Shown piece after piece: positions 24,980-33,975 of a stretch of DNA of 64,000 bases. The stretch spans positions 124,001-188,000 of the forward strand of contig JAEYNX010000025.1 of assembly GCA_023412215.1 (NCBI GenBank), in the 5' to 3' direction. Positions within the stretch are counted from its first letter, which is position 1; the number at the start of each line of letters is the position of its first letter. Source of the stretch: Bacillota bacterium (GTDB lineage Bacteria; Bacillota; Clostridia; Oscillospirales; Ruminococcaceae). Both the position numbers and the translations under genes were made by a program. The notes under the pieces were generated by a model. It did no database searches and was not told the DNA's origin. It worked only from the letters and a program-made list of their open reading frames with translations.

Positions 24980-25486
24980 CTACTTATCGATATTGTCGGC
25001 GATGGCTGAAAGCTCGTTCATCTCATCATCGCTTAAAAGCTTCTGGCAGTCGAGCACCAGCTTTACCTCTTCACCGACCTTGCCGATGCCCTTCACATAG
25101 CGGCTGGAGCCGTTTTTGCTGAAGCTCGGCGGCGCCGCGATGTCCGCATCGGGAATGCGCATAACCTCTTCCACCTGATCGACAATAATGCCCACCGAAT
25201 TGCCGTTTACATCGACAACCACAAAGCAGGTTTTATCGTCGTAGGGGCGCTCCTCCTTGCCAAAGCGTAGGCGCACATCCAGCACCGGAATCACCTTGCC
25301 TCTAAGGTTGATAATGCCCTTGATGTAGTCCGGCAGCTCGGGAACCTGCGTAATCGGCTGAACCACAATAATCTCTATGACATACCGAATGTCTATGCAG
25401 TACGACTGTGCATCAATGATGAAGGTAAGATATTTCTCTTTCAGCGAATCCTCTACATCGTTTAAGTTGTCTAATAATTGTGCCAT
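24980..25486 (-). CDS. cheW: CheW, coupling protein
   Basis: This 168-residue protein links receptors to CheA. The CheW fold is plain: YLTFIIDAQSYCIDIRYVIEI, the conserved PELPDYIKGIINLRGKVIPVLDVRLRFG, and a VNGNSVGIIVDQVEEVMRI strand. The C-terminal tail of about 20 acidic residues is extra (SDDEMNELSAIADNIDK). It lies 43 bp after cheA and 120 bp before cheR. Confidence 0.95.
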   Translation of the reverse strand: MAQLLDNLNDVEDSLKEKYLTFIIDAQSYCIDIRYVIEIIVVQPITQVPELPDYIKGIINLRGKVIPVLDVRLRFGKEERPYDDKTCFVVVDVNGNSVGIIVDQVEEVMRIPDADIAAPPSFSKNGSSRYVKGIGKVGEEVKLVLDCQKLLSDDEMNELSAIADNIDK

Positions 25487-25529
25487 AGTAACCTACACCC
25501 TTTCAGATAATCCATTGTAACGGACTGTA

Positions 25530-27668
25530 TTAGTTGTTAGCGATCAGGTTCTTGATGTCTAAGATAAGGCTGATGCTGCCGTCACCCAAGATGGTGCAGC
25601 CCGCAACGCCGCGCTCCTTAACATTAAACCGATTGAGATAGGTCGGCAGCGGTTTTACAACCACCTGCTGCTCGCCGATAAGCTGGTCTGCAAGCAGACA
25701 AACCGCCTTATCCTCTGTTTCAACAAGTATGATAATGCCCTCGAGAATGCTCTGTATCTTTGTTTCGATGCCGAAGGCCTGGAAGATACGTATTACGGGG
25801 TAGCATTCACCGCGTATCATGATCATCTCGTTGCCGTTTACATCCTTTACAATCTGCTTGGGCTGAATCTTAAACGACTCCCGGATGGATGTAATGGGGA
25901 TGGTGAGGATAGAGCCGCCTACCGAGATCTCCATGCCGTCGACAATGGCCAGGGTAAGCGGAATCTTTATAATAAAGGTCGTGCCCTTATCCAGCTTGCT
26001 CTCGATGCTGATGGAACCGCCAACCTTCTCGATGTTCTTCTTGGCGACGTCCATCCCAACCCCGCGGCCGGAGAACTCGGTAACCTCGGTATTGGTCGAG
26101 AAGCCGGGCAGCATAATCAGGTTATAAATCTCTTTTTCGGTGTAGTCGGCCTCGTTTTTGGTAAGCAGGCCGTTGGTACGCGCTTTTTTCAAAATCTTGC
26201 TGGGGTTAATGCCCGCGCCGTCATCCGAAACACGGATAACCACCTCGCCGGCCGTATTCTCGGCGGAGAGCACTACCCTGCCTACAGGCGGCTTGCCCCT
26301 CTTCACGCGCTCCTCGGTGGTCTCCAAACCATGATCCATCGCGTTGCGTATCAGGTGCATCAGCGGGTCACCCAGGCTGTCGATGATGGTCTTATCCACC
26401 TCGGTCTCCTCGCCCAGCAGCTCAAGCTCCACCTCTTTGCCAAGTTTTTTGCTCATATCGCGCACAATGCGGTTCATCTTGTTAAACACGCCCGAAACCG
26501 GCACCATGCGTATGGACATCACAATATCCTGCAGCTCGTCGGTAAGCTTGCGCAGCTGACGGGAGGCCTTGGTGAAGTTTTCAAGCTGCATCCCCTTTAA
26601 ATCGGGGTTGGCGATTACCATCGACTCGGTGATAACCAGCTCGCCCACTAAATCCATCAGCTCATCGAGCTTATTTAAGTTCACGCTGATGAGGTTCTGC
26701 TTGGCGGTCTTGTTCTGTTGCACCGCGGTATTGACATTCTCAAGCGCCGCAGCCTGTTTTGCGACCGTTTCCTTTTCTATCTCGACAGCGGCCTTGGTCT
26801 CTTCAACTGCCGTCTGATCGTCTCCGAGGGATTCGTAGGACTTTATGTAAAGCGAATTCTCGATGATCTTATAGATCTCGTCGTTGGTGTTATAGGGGAT
26901 AAACGAGATGATAAAGCCGTTATCCACAATCTGTTTGGCGGTTGCCTGATTGGTTTCAATATCCTGCGGCTCGTAGGTGAGCTTCTCGCAGTAATCCTTC
27001 ATGTTGTTGATAAGCATAAAGGCGCGGATATTCTCCATCTTGCAGCCGTCCTCAAAGTAAACGCGAACAACCGTCTCGGGCTTATCGCTCTTTACCTCCT
27101 GCTGCGGCTGCTCTTCTGCTACAGTCTCCGGCGCGGCTTGGGGTTCTTCCACTGCCGCGGGGGGGGCTTCGGCAACAACCGCCGGGGCTGCTTCGGCCTC
27201 GGCTTTTTTGGCCTTTGCCTTGGGCTTTGGCTTCGCCTTGCCCTTTTGTGCCGCACCGCTCTTAATAAAGTCGAGTTCCTCCTCAATCAGGGCGATGAGC
27301 TCGTCCGGGTTTGCGGCCTTGGTGGTTTCATCCTGAATACTGTCTATCTCACTCTTGATAAAATCGGAGCCTTGAAAAACAATGTCATAGATGGAACTGT
27401 AGTCGGCGGTGGCGGATTTGTTCTCACGTATAATAAAGAACAAATCCTCGATTCTGTGCGCAACGGTAGACACATTTTCTATGCCCATCATGGCTGCCGA
27501 GCCCTTGATGGTGTGCATAATGCGGAAGATTTCGTTGATATCCTCCTGCGCCATGTCGTTGCTTTTTTCGGACTTCAGCAGGATGGCATCCAATTGTTCC
27601 AGCAACGTATTGCTTTCAAAAATGAATGTCTCCAGCATCGATTCCAAACTCATGTCAAACTTATCCAT
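25530..27668 (-). CDS. cheA: CheA, chemotaxis histidine kinase
   Basis: This 712-residue kinase passes phosphate to CheY and CheB. Its parts are a phosphotransfer domain with His52 in IMHTIKGSAAMMG, an Ala/Pro/Lys-rich linker (about 140-200), a P2-like domain (about 205-285), a dimerisation helix pair (NLISVNLNKLDELMDLVGELV), the ATP-binding domain (DPLMHLIRNAMDHGLE, SDDGAGINP, FSGRGVGMDV) and a C-terminal CheW-like domain. It has no receiver domain. It is the first gene of the cheA-cheW-cheR-cheB group and is separated from the divergent 27836 gene by 167 bp that should hold both promoters. Confidence 0.96.
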   Translation of the reverse strand: MDKFDMSLESMLETFIFESNTLLEQLDAILLKSEKSNDMAQEDINEIFRIMHTIKGSAAMMGIENVSTVAHRIEDLFFIIRENKSATADYSSIYDIVFQGSDFIKSEIDSIQDETTKAANPDELIALIEEELDFIKSGAAQKGKAKPKPKAKAKKAEAEAAPAVVAEAPPAAVEEPQAAPETVAEEQPQQEVKSDKPETVVRVYFEDGCKMENIRAFMLINNMKDYCEKLTYEPQDIETNQATAKQIVDNGFIISFIPYNTNDEIYKIIENSLYIKSYESLGDDQTAVEETKAAVEIEKETVAKQAAALENVNTAVQQNKTAKQNLISVNLNKLDELMDLVGELVITESMVIANPDLKGMQLENFTKASRQLRKLTDELQDIVMSIRMVPVSGVFNKMNRIVRDMSKKLGKEVELELLGEETEVDKTIIDSLGDPLMHLIRNAMDHGLETTEERVKRGKPPVGRVVLSAENTAGEVVIRVSDDGAGINPSKILKKARTNGLLTKNEADYTEKEIYNLIMLPGFSTNTEVTEFSGRGVGMDVAKKNIEKVGGSISIESKLDKGTTFIIKIPLTLAIVDGMEISVGGSILTIPITSIRESFKIQPKQIVKDVNGNEMIMIRGECYPVIRIFQAFGIETKIQSILEGIIILVETEDKAVCLLADQLIGEQQVVVKPLPTYLNRFNVKERGVAGCTILGDGSISLILDIKNLIANN

Positions 27669-27835
27669 TATCTCACCTGCATATCTTAAATTTACTGAAT
27701 ACTCCGACTGTTTTTATGTTGATACTGTAGTACAGTGTGAACACTTTAATGAAATAAGTACTGGAATGATTGAATTTTTGCGGCATTTATACGATAATAC
27801 TTATGTGCTTCTTACCATAAAGGAGGTGAACCACC

Positions 27836-29263
27836 GTGCCCGATATGCTAAAGATTACAACCCCGATACTGCCCAAAAACTATGTAAACAGCGTAAAACC
27901 CAACCAGCAGCCGTCACAGGATGTATTTAATCTGGTGGACCTCACCCGTGTGACAAAACCCAATGAACGCAATGAAACACCGGATAATAACGCTTTAAAT
28001 CTGGCTACTCAGCAAGAGGCCAAGCATGCGCTTGGCGCATTGCTTAAAGACCCGGGGCTTGCCATCTCCTCTTTAAAAAGACTGCTTTTAATGAGCGCCA
28101 TGCTGGTTACCTTAAATGGTGAAAAATCTGCCGGGCAAGCCGAGATAAACGGGCTGATAAAGTCGCTGATGCTCACCGAGCAGGATCTCCTCACCGAGAT
28201 ATTCAGCCAACAGCAGGGAATCTCGTCGTTTCAAGGCGAATTTTTCGACGCGCTGCGCAGCCTGCTTTCCGGCACCGCCAGTACAGAGTTTAAAGACAGC
28301 ATCGGGGCGCTTCTAAAAGCGATTACAGGGCGCGTTTATGCCGGTGATATCCTTGATTCCATTGGCATTAACCTTGAGAAATACGCTCTGCTGATGCGCT
28401 CGGTACCGGAGGCCTACGATGCGCTGCACGGCCTTTCCATCAATTTCAAAGCACTCAGCGGCTTAGGCACTGAACCGGACGCCAAGATGTTTACGGAACT
28501 GAAAGACGCTTTAATCAGCGTGCTGCGCGAACTGAATTCCAGTATCTACGCGAACGATAAGACGATGAATCTTACTGCTTTAATTGTATATAATCTTTCG
28601 AAATTTGTAAATGATAAAGATGAAATTAATGCAGCTTTTGAGAATTTTTCACGATTTTTACCGGAAGAATCTCGCACATCTTACAGGAAGGCGCTGGAGA
28701 ACTATCTGGCGGTCGCCACCAAACAAAGTGACTCAGCCGCGCTGCAGTCTAAGGTGATCGGCAAGCTATCGGAGATTATCTCCCAGCATCTCGACGGAAA
28801 GATGAATACCCCCGCAGCCATGCTGGAGATTAACAACATCCTGCAGAGCCTTGCCACCGCGCCGACCGCGTTTACCCCCCTGCTGCATTACATACTGCCG
28901 CTGGAATACGGCAATTCCTCCGCGTTTGCGGAGCTGTGGGTAGACCCCGACGCGTCAAAAGAAAATGCGTCCGACAGACAAAACAACGCGGTGAAGATCT
29001 TTTTTGTATCGGACGTGGAGGGTATAGGACATTTTGAACTTGAGATGCTGGTGGCGGATTACCACATAGACCTTTATATGTTCTGCCCGCCGGACTACAC
29101 CAGCTTTTTTAAAGGGTACAAAGAGCGGATTAGCCAGCTCTGTAAAAACACCGCCTATACCTTTGGCAGCATCAGCATTGAGCCTCTTGTAAAAGAGCGC
29201 AGGCTGGACGAGGTTTTTACAAAGTTGTCTGCAAGAAGGAGCGGTATAGATGCAAGAGCGTAA
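27836..29263 (+). CDS. Hypothetical FliK-like/YlqG-type flagella-associated protein
   Basis: This 475-residue mostly helical protein was not recognised beyond its context. It starts at GTG 27836 with AAGGAGGTG 9 bases upstream. The frame overlaps the downstream FlhB-C-terminal-like gene by 14 bp. This pairing is known from ylqG-ylqH of Bacillus. The C-terminal region (EGIGHFELEMLVADYHIDLYMFCPP) has a beta/alpha pattern like the C-terminal part of FliK/YlqG proteins. It may help in export or be a remnant control gene. It reads opposite to the surrounding cluster. Confidence 0.6.
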   Translation: MPDMLKITTPILPKNYVNSVKPNQQPSQDVFNLVDLTRVTKPNERNETPDNNALNLATQQEAKHALGALLKDPGLAISSLKRLLLMSAMLVTLNGEKSAGQAEINGLIKSLMLTEQDLLTEIFSQQQGISSFQGEFFDALRSLLSGTASTEFKDSIGALLKAITGRVYAGDILDSIGINLEKYALLMRSVPEAYDALHGLSINFKALSGLGTEPDAKMFTELKDALISVLRELNSSIYANDKTMNLTALIVYNLSKFVNDKDEINAAFENFSRFLPEESRTSYRKALENYLAVATKQSDSAALQSKVIGKLSEIISQHLDGKMNTPAAMLEINNILQSLATAPTAFTPLLHYILPLEYGNSSAFAELWVDPDASKENASDRQNNAVKIFFVSDVEGIGHFELEMLVADYHIDLYMFCPPDYTSFFKGYKERISQLCKNTAYTFGSISIEPLVKERRLDEVFTKLSARRSGIDARA

Positions 29264-29564
29264 AGCCCCCTACACGGGCAACAAGGCCGTTGCCTTGAAG
29301 TATAACGCGCAAACCGATGCCGCGCCCATCATTGTGGCCTCCGGCTACGGCTATGTCGCCGAAAAGATCATCGACCTTGCCGACCAAAGCGGCATCCCTG
29401 TTTACCGGGACGATACAACCGCAAACATGCTTGCGATGCTTGAAATCGGCAGCAGTGTGCCGCCGGAACTGTTTGAGATTATCGCGTCCATCTATCTCGA
29501 CCTGCTAAGAATGTCTGATGAGCTGAAGCAGGAGTTGCAGCAAAACACCAGCTTAGTAAAATAA
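29250..29564 (+). CDS. FlhB C-terminal-domain-like protein (YlqH/FhlX type)
   Basis: This 104-residue protein matches only the cytoplasmic tail of FlhB/YscU (KAVALKYNAQTDAAPIIVASGYGYVAEKIIDLADQSGIP), with none of the membrane part. The autocleavage NPTH is missing; the place reads YTGN. FhlX proteins can replace the FlhB tail in other bacteria, so a switch role is possible. A full flhB is at 37627-38697. It overlaps the upstream gene by 14 bp and is followed by a terminator. Confidence 0.85.
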   Translation: MQERKAPYTGNKAVALKYNAQTDAAPIIVASGYGYVAEKIIDLADQSGIPVYRDDTTANMLAMLEIGSSVPPELFEIIASIYLDLLRMSDELKQELQQNTSLVK

Positions 29565-29570
29565 ACGCTT

Positions 29571-29602
29571 AAAGCCTCGCCTACCAAAGGCGGGCTTTTT
29601 TA
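29571..29602 (+). terminator. Intrinsic terminator after the ylqG/ylqH-like pair
   Basis: A stem of AAGCCtCGCC with GGCGGGCTT (one bulged base, 7-base loop) is followed by TTTTTT. It ends 12 bp before the candidate MITE. Confidence 0.85.
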
Positions 29603-29613
29603 TTGCCATCATT

Positions 29614-29852
29614 TAGGGGCTATCTGAAAACTCCAAATTCTTGTCTATTTCAAAAGCGTGTCTTTAAATTAAGCTATGTGTTCCCTAATATAAACTTCTT
29701 GAAGACACGCTCTGCCAAAGGTATCTTCTGCATCAAAATACTCGGAATACATACAGTATTCAAACATACACAGTATGTCGACGTTTCTTTGATTTGAATC
29801 TGCTCTTTTGCAGCGAAATATCCGGCGATTTTCCGTTTTCAGAAACGCCCTA
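29614..29852. mobile_element. Candidate 239-bp MITE between the ylqH-like gene and pilZ
   Basis: The ends are imperfect inverted repeats: the left end reads TAGGGGCTATCTGAAAAC and the right end, read inward, TAGGGCGTTTCTGAAAACG. The outer TA may be a target duplication. Inside, AGCGTGTCTT near 29655 and AAGACACGCT at 29702-29711 form a second inverted repeat. No coding frame of note is seen. TATCTGAAAA-type ends occur in insertion sequences, so a transposase elsewhere in the genome could mobilise it. The right end supplies the stop codon of pilZ. Confidence 0.5.
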
Positions 29853-30479
29853 GTCAAACTTCATGCGCTTAAGCTGCAGCCTTTGAACCTCCCACAAATA
29901 GGCAAACAGGATATCCTGCTCTTTTTCGGTTGCATCTATAAAGCTGCTTCCATAACCCAATTTATCGTTATTCATCTCCTGCCGCCGAAGTATCTTGGTT
30001 TTAAGGCGAAGATGCTTGGGCCCCTGATTAAAGTAGAACTCAAATTGGGTGCCCTCAAAGAAGATATGTTCTGTAACAAAAAAGATGCCGCCTACACTGA
30101 TGTCCCGTATGGTAATCTTAATGGGGTTTTCAACGGTTACCCGATTACCCTCGCTGTCGTATAGAATATAGATATTGGTTTCAAAGGTGGTTTTCACCTT
30201 AATGCTTTTACGGCGCTGTATGACATCCAACAGGTGATAATCGGTCAGGATAATTCTGTCTACCCCCGAAAAGTCCACCAAGGCGGAGTACCAGCAAATA
30301 CCCCTCATGTCGTCATATGCGCAAATTTTTAGCATCTCGCGCTTCTCAAAATGCGGAAAGATATCGCCGATAATCTCCATAAAGCCATCGCTGACATCTA
30401 CCAGCACGCCGGAGGTAATCAGTGCATTGGTCATGCTGTAAATCTCAACCTTTTGTTGGACAGTTCTCAAAACATACAC
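29850..30479 (-). CDS. PilZ-domain protein, possible c-di-GMP receptor (YcgR/YpfA-like)
   Basis: This 209-residue protein has an N-terminal YcgR-type beta domain (about 1-90) and a C-terminal PilZ domain (about 95-200). The PilZ motifs are QRRKSIKVK, where the usual RxxxR is R-x-x-x-K, and DISVGGIFF (DxSxxG, intact). Such proteins slow flagella when c-di-GMP rises. It is last in the long fla/che operon, 11 bp after the fapA-like gene. Its TAG stop lies exactly at the edge of the candidate MITE, so the C-terminus may have been trimmed. Confidence 0.85.
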   Translation of the reverse strand: MYVLRTVQQKVEIYSMTNALITSGVLVDVSDGFMEIIGDIFPHFEKREMLKICAYDDMRGICWYSALVDFSGVDRIILTDYHLLDVIQRRKSIKVKTTFETNIYILYDSEGNRVTVENPIKITIRDISVGGIFFVTEHIFFEGTQFEFYFNQGPKHLRLKTKILRRQEMNNDKLGYGSSFIDATEKEQDILFAYLWEVQRLQLKRMKFD

Positions 30480-30490
30480 CCCTTAATCGG

Positions 30491-31894
30491 TTACGCAACC
30501 CCAAAAACAATCTCGTTATCGGATAGGTATATCAGCGTATTGTCCCGGCTTTCGGCGATCTGAACACTCACGCTGCCCATTGTTATGCGTGTTCCTGCAT
30601 AGATGGTACCTTTGCAAATAATCTTGCTTGTATTGGGCTGATGAAATTCTTCTTCCATAGCGCTATATTTTAATTGCAGCTTTTCTTTTTCCAGCGCAAT
30701 AACCGATTTATTGTATACCGCCTGATCCAGTATCTTGAGTTTATCCTTTGACAGTAGGTTTTTATCCTTGCTGTTTAAGTAATCAATCACCTGCGTAAGC
30801 TTCATATCGTCGCTTTCAATCTGCTGCAGGCGTTTATAGATAACATCCATATCGTAGACCAGTGTCGTTGAGGTGCCGAGCGTAATGTCGGTGGGCACAT
30901 GGGAATCCGACCCGATTGTCCTTGCGAGCAGATCCTTTGCAATGACGAAATTGCCGCCAACCAAGCTGCCGTTTCGCCCCTTTAGCTCCATTGTGCCGCC
31001 GCAGCGGGTATTGCAATACATGATAGAGTTGGCTACAATCGAGCCCTTGGTTTCAACGATGGCATTTTCTATAAACGAGGCGGTAAGGCCTCCCTCGGTC
31101 GTAAGCTTGCCACCGCCCCTGCCGTTCATGCCCATAAGCGAAATATCGCCGCGCGCCTGAATGACAGCGGCTTCCACGACGCCGTTCACCTTGACGCTGC
31201 CCTGCGCGTGGATGTAAAAGCCGGACTTGACATCCCCTTTAACCAGCACATTGCCGACAAAGTCGATGTTGCCGACGGAATTGTCCACATCGCCGTTAAC
31301 CACAAAGGTGTCGTCAATCTCGAGGGCATTATGGCGCTCTACCAAATTACCGCTCACACCGGCATAGATTTCGGTGTTCTGCTGGTTGACAAGCACGTTT
31401 TTACCGAGGGGAAGCCGTGCTTCTCTGCCCCTTGCGGGCATAATATTTTGGCCGGTTACCGTCATGCCCTTGGTGCCGTCGGTAGGGGGAACAATATCAC
31501 ATAATATCTGGCCCTGTAGAACATTATAGATGAGGTTGAGTTCCTTGTAGTTCACCGAACCGTCTATATTCATTTTGGGAATGCCCTGCTTGCCGAAAAC
31601 AAAACGGTTAATAAGCTCGCCGTCTTTGCCGTTTACAGCGGGCAGGCCCTCGGCAACCAGTATTTTTTGCTCATACGCCCGGCGAAACACGAGCTTTTGA
31701 ACCTCGTCCAGCTTGATGCCGTAAACTACCCCATTATCCTTGAGCGACTGAACGACAGCGGGCACTGTAATGTCGGCGCCGCCGTTCTCCGGGCTCATAA
31801 CCGTAACGTAGGCATTCAGCAGGTCGGCCGACAGTTCCACACGGCATTGCGCATCCAGCGGTATCAACTCTTTATTTTCTTCAATTGGTTCCAT
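30491..31894 (-). CDS. FapA-family (DUF342) polymer-forming protein
   Basis: This 467-residue protein has the FapA layout: an N-terminal part, then beta-helix-like repeats (residues about 160-330) with GDVDNSVGNIDFVGNVLVKGDVKSGFYI and GVVEAAVIQARGDISLMGMNGRGGG, and a C-terminal helical coil (LLSKDKLKILDQAV...KEKLQLKYSAMEEEF). Members occur next to chemotaxis and motility genes in Firmicutes and proteobacteria, with unclear role. It lies between cheD and pilZ in the same operon. Confidence 0.85.
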   Translation of the reverse strand: MEPIEENKELIPLDAQCRVELSADLLNAYVTVMSPENGGADITVPAVVQSLKDNGVVYGIKLDEVQKLVFRRAYEQKILVAEGLPAVNGKDGELINRFVFGKQGIPKMNIDGSVNYKELNLIYNVLQGQILCDIVPPTDGTKGMTVTGQNIMPARGREARLPLGKNVLVNQQNTEIYAGVSGNLVERHNALEIDDTFVVNGDVDNSVGNIDFVGNVLVKGDVKSGFYIHAQGSVKVNGVVEAAVIQARGDISLMGMNGRGGGKLTTEGGLTASFIENAIVETKGSIVANSIMYCNTRCGGTMELKGRNGSLVGGNFVIAKDLLARTIGSDSHVPTDITLGTSTTLVYDMDVIYKRLQQIESDDMKLTQVIDYLNSKDKNLLSKDKLKILDQAVYNKSVIALEKEKLQLKYSAMEEEFHQPNTSKIICKGTIYAGTRITMGSVSVQIAESRDNTLIYLSDNEIVFGVA

Positions 31895-31935
31895 AACAGT
31901 GTATCCCTCCTGTCGTCTTATATCAAGCGTTCGTG

Positions 31936-32433
31936 TTACAGCGATACATTGGCCTTGCCGATAGACCGAACCGTCATAATACCTGTCTCAACGTCGAACT
32001 CCACGGTTCGGCCATAGTTTAGGCCAACATCCTCAGCAACTATTTTCAGATTAATTTCAGTGAGGACCTTTTTAACTGCAGCGATATTTCTTTTGCCGAT
32101 ATTCATAATATTGTCATTTAACCCGTAGGTACCGTCCATTTTAAACATCTGGGCTCCGCCCGCGATCTTAGCCAACATGCGTTGCTTTGACGCGCCTGCC
32201 TGCTCCATACGCCGGATTAACAGGATGATTGCGGTGTCTGCAAACTTTAACTTATTGTCGTTCTGTATGCATTCGGTGCTGCTGGGAAGCATGATATGTG
32301 ACATCCCCCCAATCCCTGCCTTTGCGTCATACAAGCATATTCCGACACAGGAACCCAGTGCGTAGGTGATAAGCCTATCGGGCTTTGTGACAACGTTCAT
32401 GTCGGAGATGCCAACCGTAACCAGATTACTCAT
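31936..32433 (-). CDS. cheD: CheD, receptor glutamine deamidase
   Basis: This 165-residue enzyme deamidates receptor glutamines and binds CheC. The catalytic pair is visible: Cys and its neighbours in ALGSCVGICLYD (about residue 28-33) and the His in GGMSHIMLPSS. The C-terminal part has the LNYGRTVEFDVETGIM strand. It overlaps cheC by 4 bp (ATGA), which supports joint function. Confidence 0.95.
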   Translation of the reverse strand: MSNLVTVGISDMNVVTKPDRLITYALGSCVGICLYDAKAGIGGMSHIMLPSSTECIQNDNKLKFADTAIILLIRRMEQAGASKQRMLAKIAGGAQMFKMDGTYGLNDNIMNIGKRNIAAVKKVLTEINLKIVAEDVGLNYGRTVEFDVETGIMTVRSIGKANVSL

Positions 32434-33053
32434 ACTTCAATCCCCAGACGTTCCATAATGATTTTCAAGGAATCTACCTCGGGGATAAGCAGCATGCAGC
32501 TTTTTACACTTTCGGTTGCGCCGATAAAATCTTCCTCAATATACAGCACTTTGTCCCCGGACATGCCAAGCTCTATTGCGGGAACACTCAAAATGGCGCC
32601 CGCCATATCAATGGTGATAGACGGAACCATAATGTTGATCTTAAGGCCGGTGAGTGACGATATGGCATTCACATACGACCCCGCCATGATATTCCCGATC
32701 TCGTTGAGCGCCGAATAATCCACCTCGGTCATCTGCGTGTAATCGTTAATCTCTTTGTTGAGCAGGATATTCACGACAATATGGGCAAACTTCTGCTCCA
32801 AGATGAACATGATCATCCCCTGAATTTCGTCATGCAGATGTGTTAAAATCCCCACGACAATATTTTCCGGCCCGCCAAGGATGTTGGTTAGATCCTGAAA
32901 GTCCAGAATCTTTACCTTGGGCACAGACATCTGCACAGACTGCATGAGCATGGTAGAGAGCGCGGTTGCCGCATTCCCTGCTCCGATATTGCCCAGTTCA
33001 CGCAATACGTCGATATGCATATCATTAAGCTGCTCATATTGAAACTGAGGCAT
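32430..33053 (-). CDS. cheC: CheC, CheY-P phosphatase
   Basis: This 207-residue protein dephosphorylates CheY-P and partners CheD. Two phosphatase-type motifs are present: RELGNIGAGNAATALSTML (about 15-33) and SALNEIGNIMAGSYVNAISSL (about 112-132), each with the needed Glu and Asn, so both halves look active. The middle part has the long membrane-like strand LTHLHDEIQGMIMFIL. It lies 48 bp after flhP. Confidence 0.93.
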   Translation of the reverse strand: MPQFQYEQLNDMHIDVLRELGNIGAGNAATALSTMLMQSVQMSVPKVKILDFQDLTNILGGPENIVVGILTHLHDEIQGMIMFILEQKFAHIVVNILLNKEINDYTQMTEVDYSALNEIGNIMAGSYVNAISSLTGLKINIMVPSITIDMAGAILSVPAIELGMSGDKVLYIEEDFIGATESVKSCMLLIPEVDSLKIIMERLGIEV

Positions 33054-33101
33054 AAAACGAAACCTCCCGATTCTGTATTCTGTGGGTTTCCTGCCCTACA
33101 G

Positions 33102-33833
33102 TCAGCGTAGATTGTTCACGGTAGCTTCCAGCTCATCGGCGGCCTGAACCACCTTGGCATTGAACTGAAACGCCCTTTGCGTAACCAGAACATCCACCAT
33201 TTCCTTGCTTAAGTCGGAGTTTGAGCCCTCCAGCATGCTTTGCAGGAGGGTATACGACCCGTCGGGCTGCGCCTCCCCCGCCGCGGCCGGGGCACGGTAC
33301 AGGTTGTTGCCGGTCTGTTCCATCGCGTACTTATTGGTAAACTGAAATACACCGACACGCGACTGCATATTATCAAGGTTAAGCTGCGTGGTACCTTCGG
33401 CGTTGAGCTCTATACGCTCGCCGTCCAGGCTTAGCACGTAATCGCCGGAGGAGGTAACGAGATAGGCCACATCGCCGTCCAGCTTGGTGTAAAAGTTGCC
33501 GGAACGGGTATAAAAGCGCTCCCCCGCATCGTTTTCCACCGCGAAAAAACCCTCGCCCACAATGGCAAAATCCAGTTCACGGCCGGTGGGCTGCATGGGG
33601 CCCTGCGTCATCTGCATGGTAGTGGCGGTTAGCTTGGTACCGTGGCCGACCTTCAGATTATTGGTCTGCTCATCGGCATCTCTGTGTATGTTTTGATAAA
33701 GCAGATCTGCAAACGAGGAAACGGAGGTTTTAAAACCTGGCGTTTCGGTATTGGCGATATTATTCGCTGTAACATCCATGCTCCGCTGCATATAGATAAC
33801 ACCGGAGGAAGCGGTATAAAATGCTGTATTCAT
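33102..33833 (-). CDS. flhP: Flagellar hook-basal body protein (FlhP/FlgG-like)
   Basis: This 243-residue rod protein has the shared rod/hook N-terminal motif (ASSGVIYMQRSMDVTANNIANTETPGFK) and C-terminal helix (LVTQRAFQFNAKVVQAADELEATVNNLR). Between lies the FlgG-like domain with FAIVGEGFFAVENDAGERFYTRSG. Together with flhO just upstream it makes the distal rod in Gram-positive bacteria. It could equally be named flgG. Confidence 0.88.
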   Translation of the reverse strand: MNTAFYTASSGVIYMQRSMDVTANNIANTETPGFKTSVSSFADLLYQNIHRDADEQTNNLKVGHGTKLTATTMQMTQGPMQPTGRELDFAIVGEGFFAVENDAGERFYTRSGNFYTKLDGDVAYLVTSSGDYVLSLDGERIELNAEGTTQLNLDNMQSRVGVFQFTNKYAMEQTGNNLYRAPAAAGEAQPDGSYTLLQSMLEGSNSDLSKEMVDVLVTQRAFQFNAKVVQAADELEATVNNLR

Positions 33834-33975
33834 CTTGATGACCTTGCCTTTCCGGCTTTAAGCCCCGGTGGGATAAAGCCTTTCTAAAATGCCGTCTTCC
33901 GCCGCGAAAGGGATGAACCCCAGCAGCGGCTGCAATTTGCGTTATATCAAGCACATGTCTGTGAACCGGATACTT

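Noticed and set aside
26718..27689. Long plus-strand open frame over cheA (323 codons)
   Set aside because: It is antisense to cheA, whose domains are complete, and its Leu/Gly/Phe-rich product shows no family features.
29669..29857. Minus-strand frame inside the candidate MITE
   Set aside because: 62 codons with no family pattern, overlapping the pilZ end; more likely chance within an inserted element.
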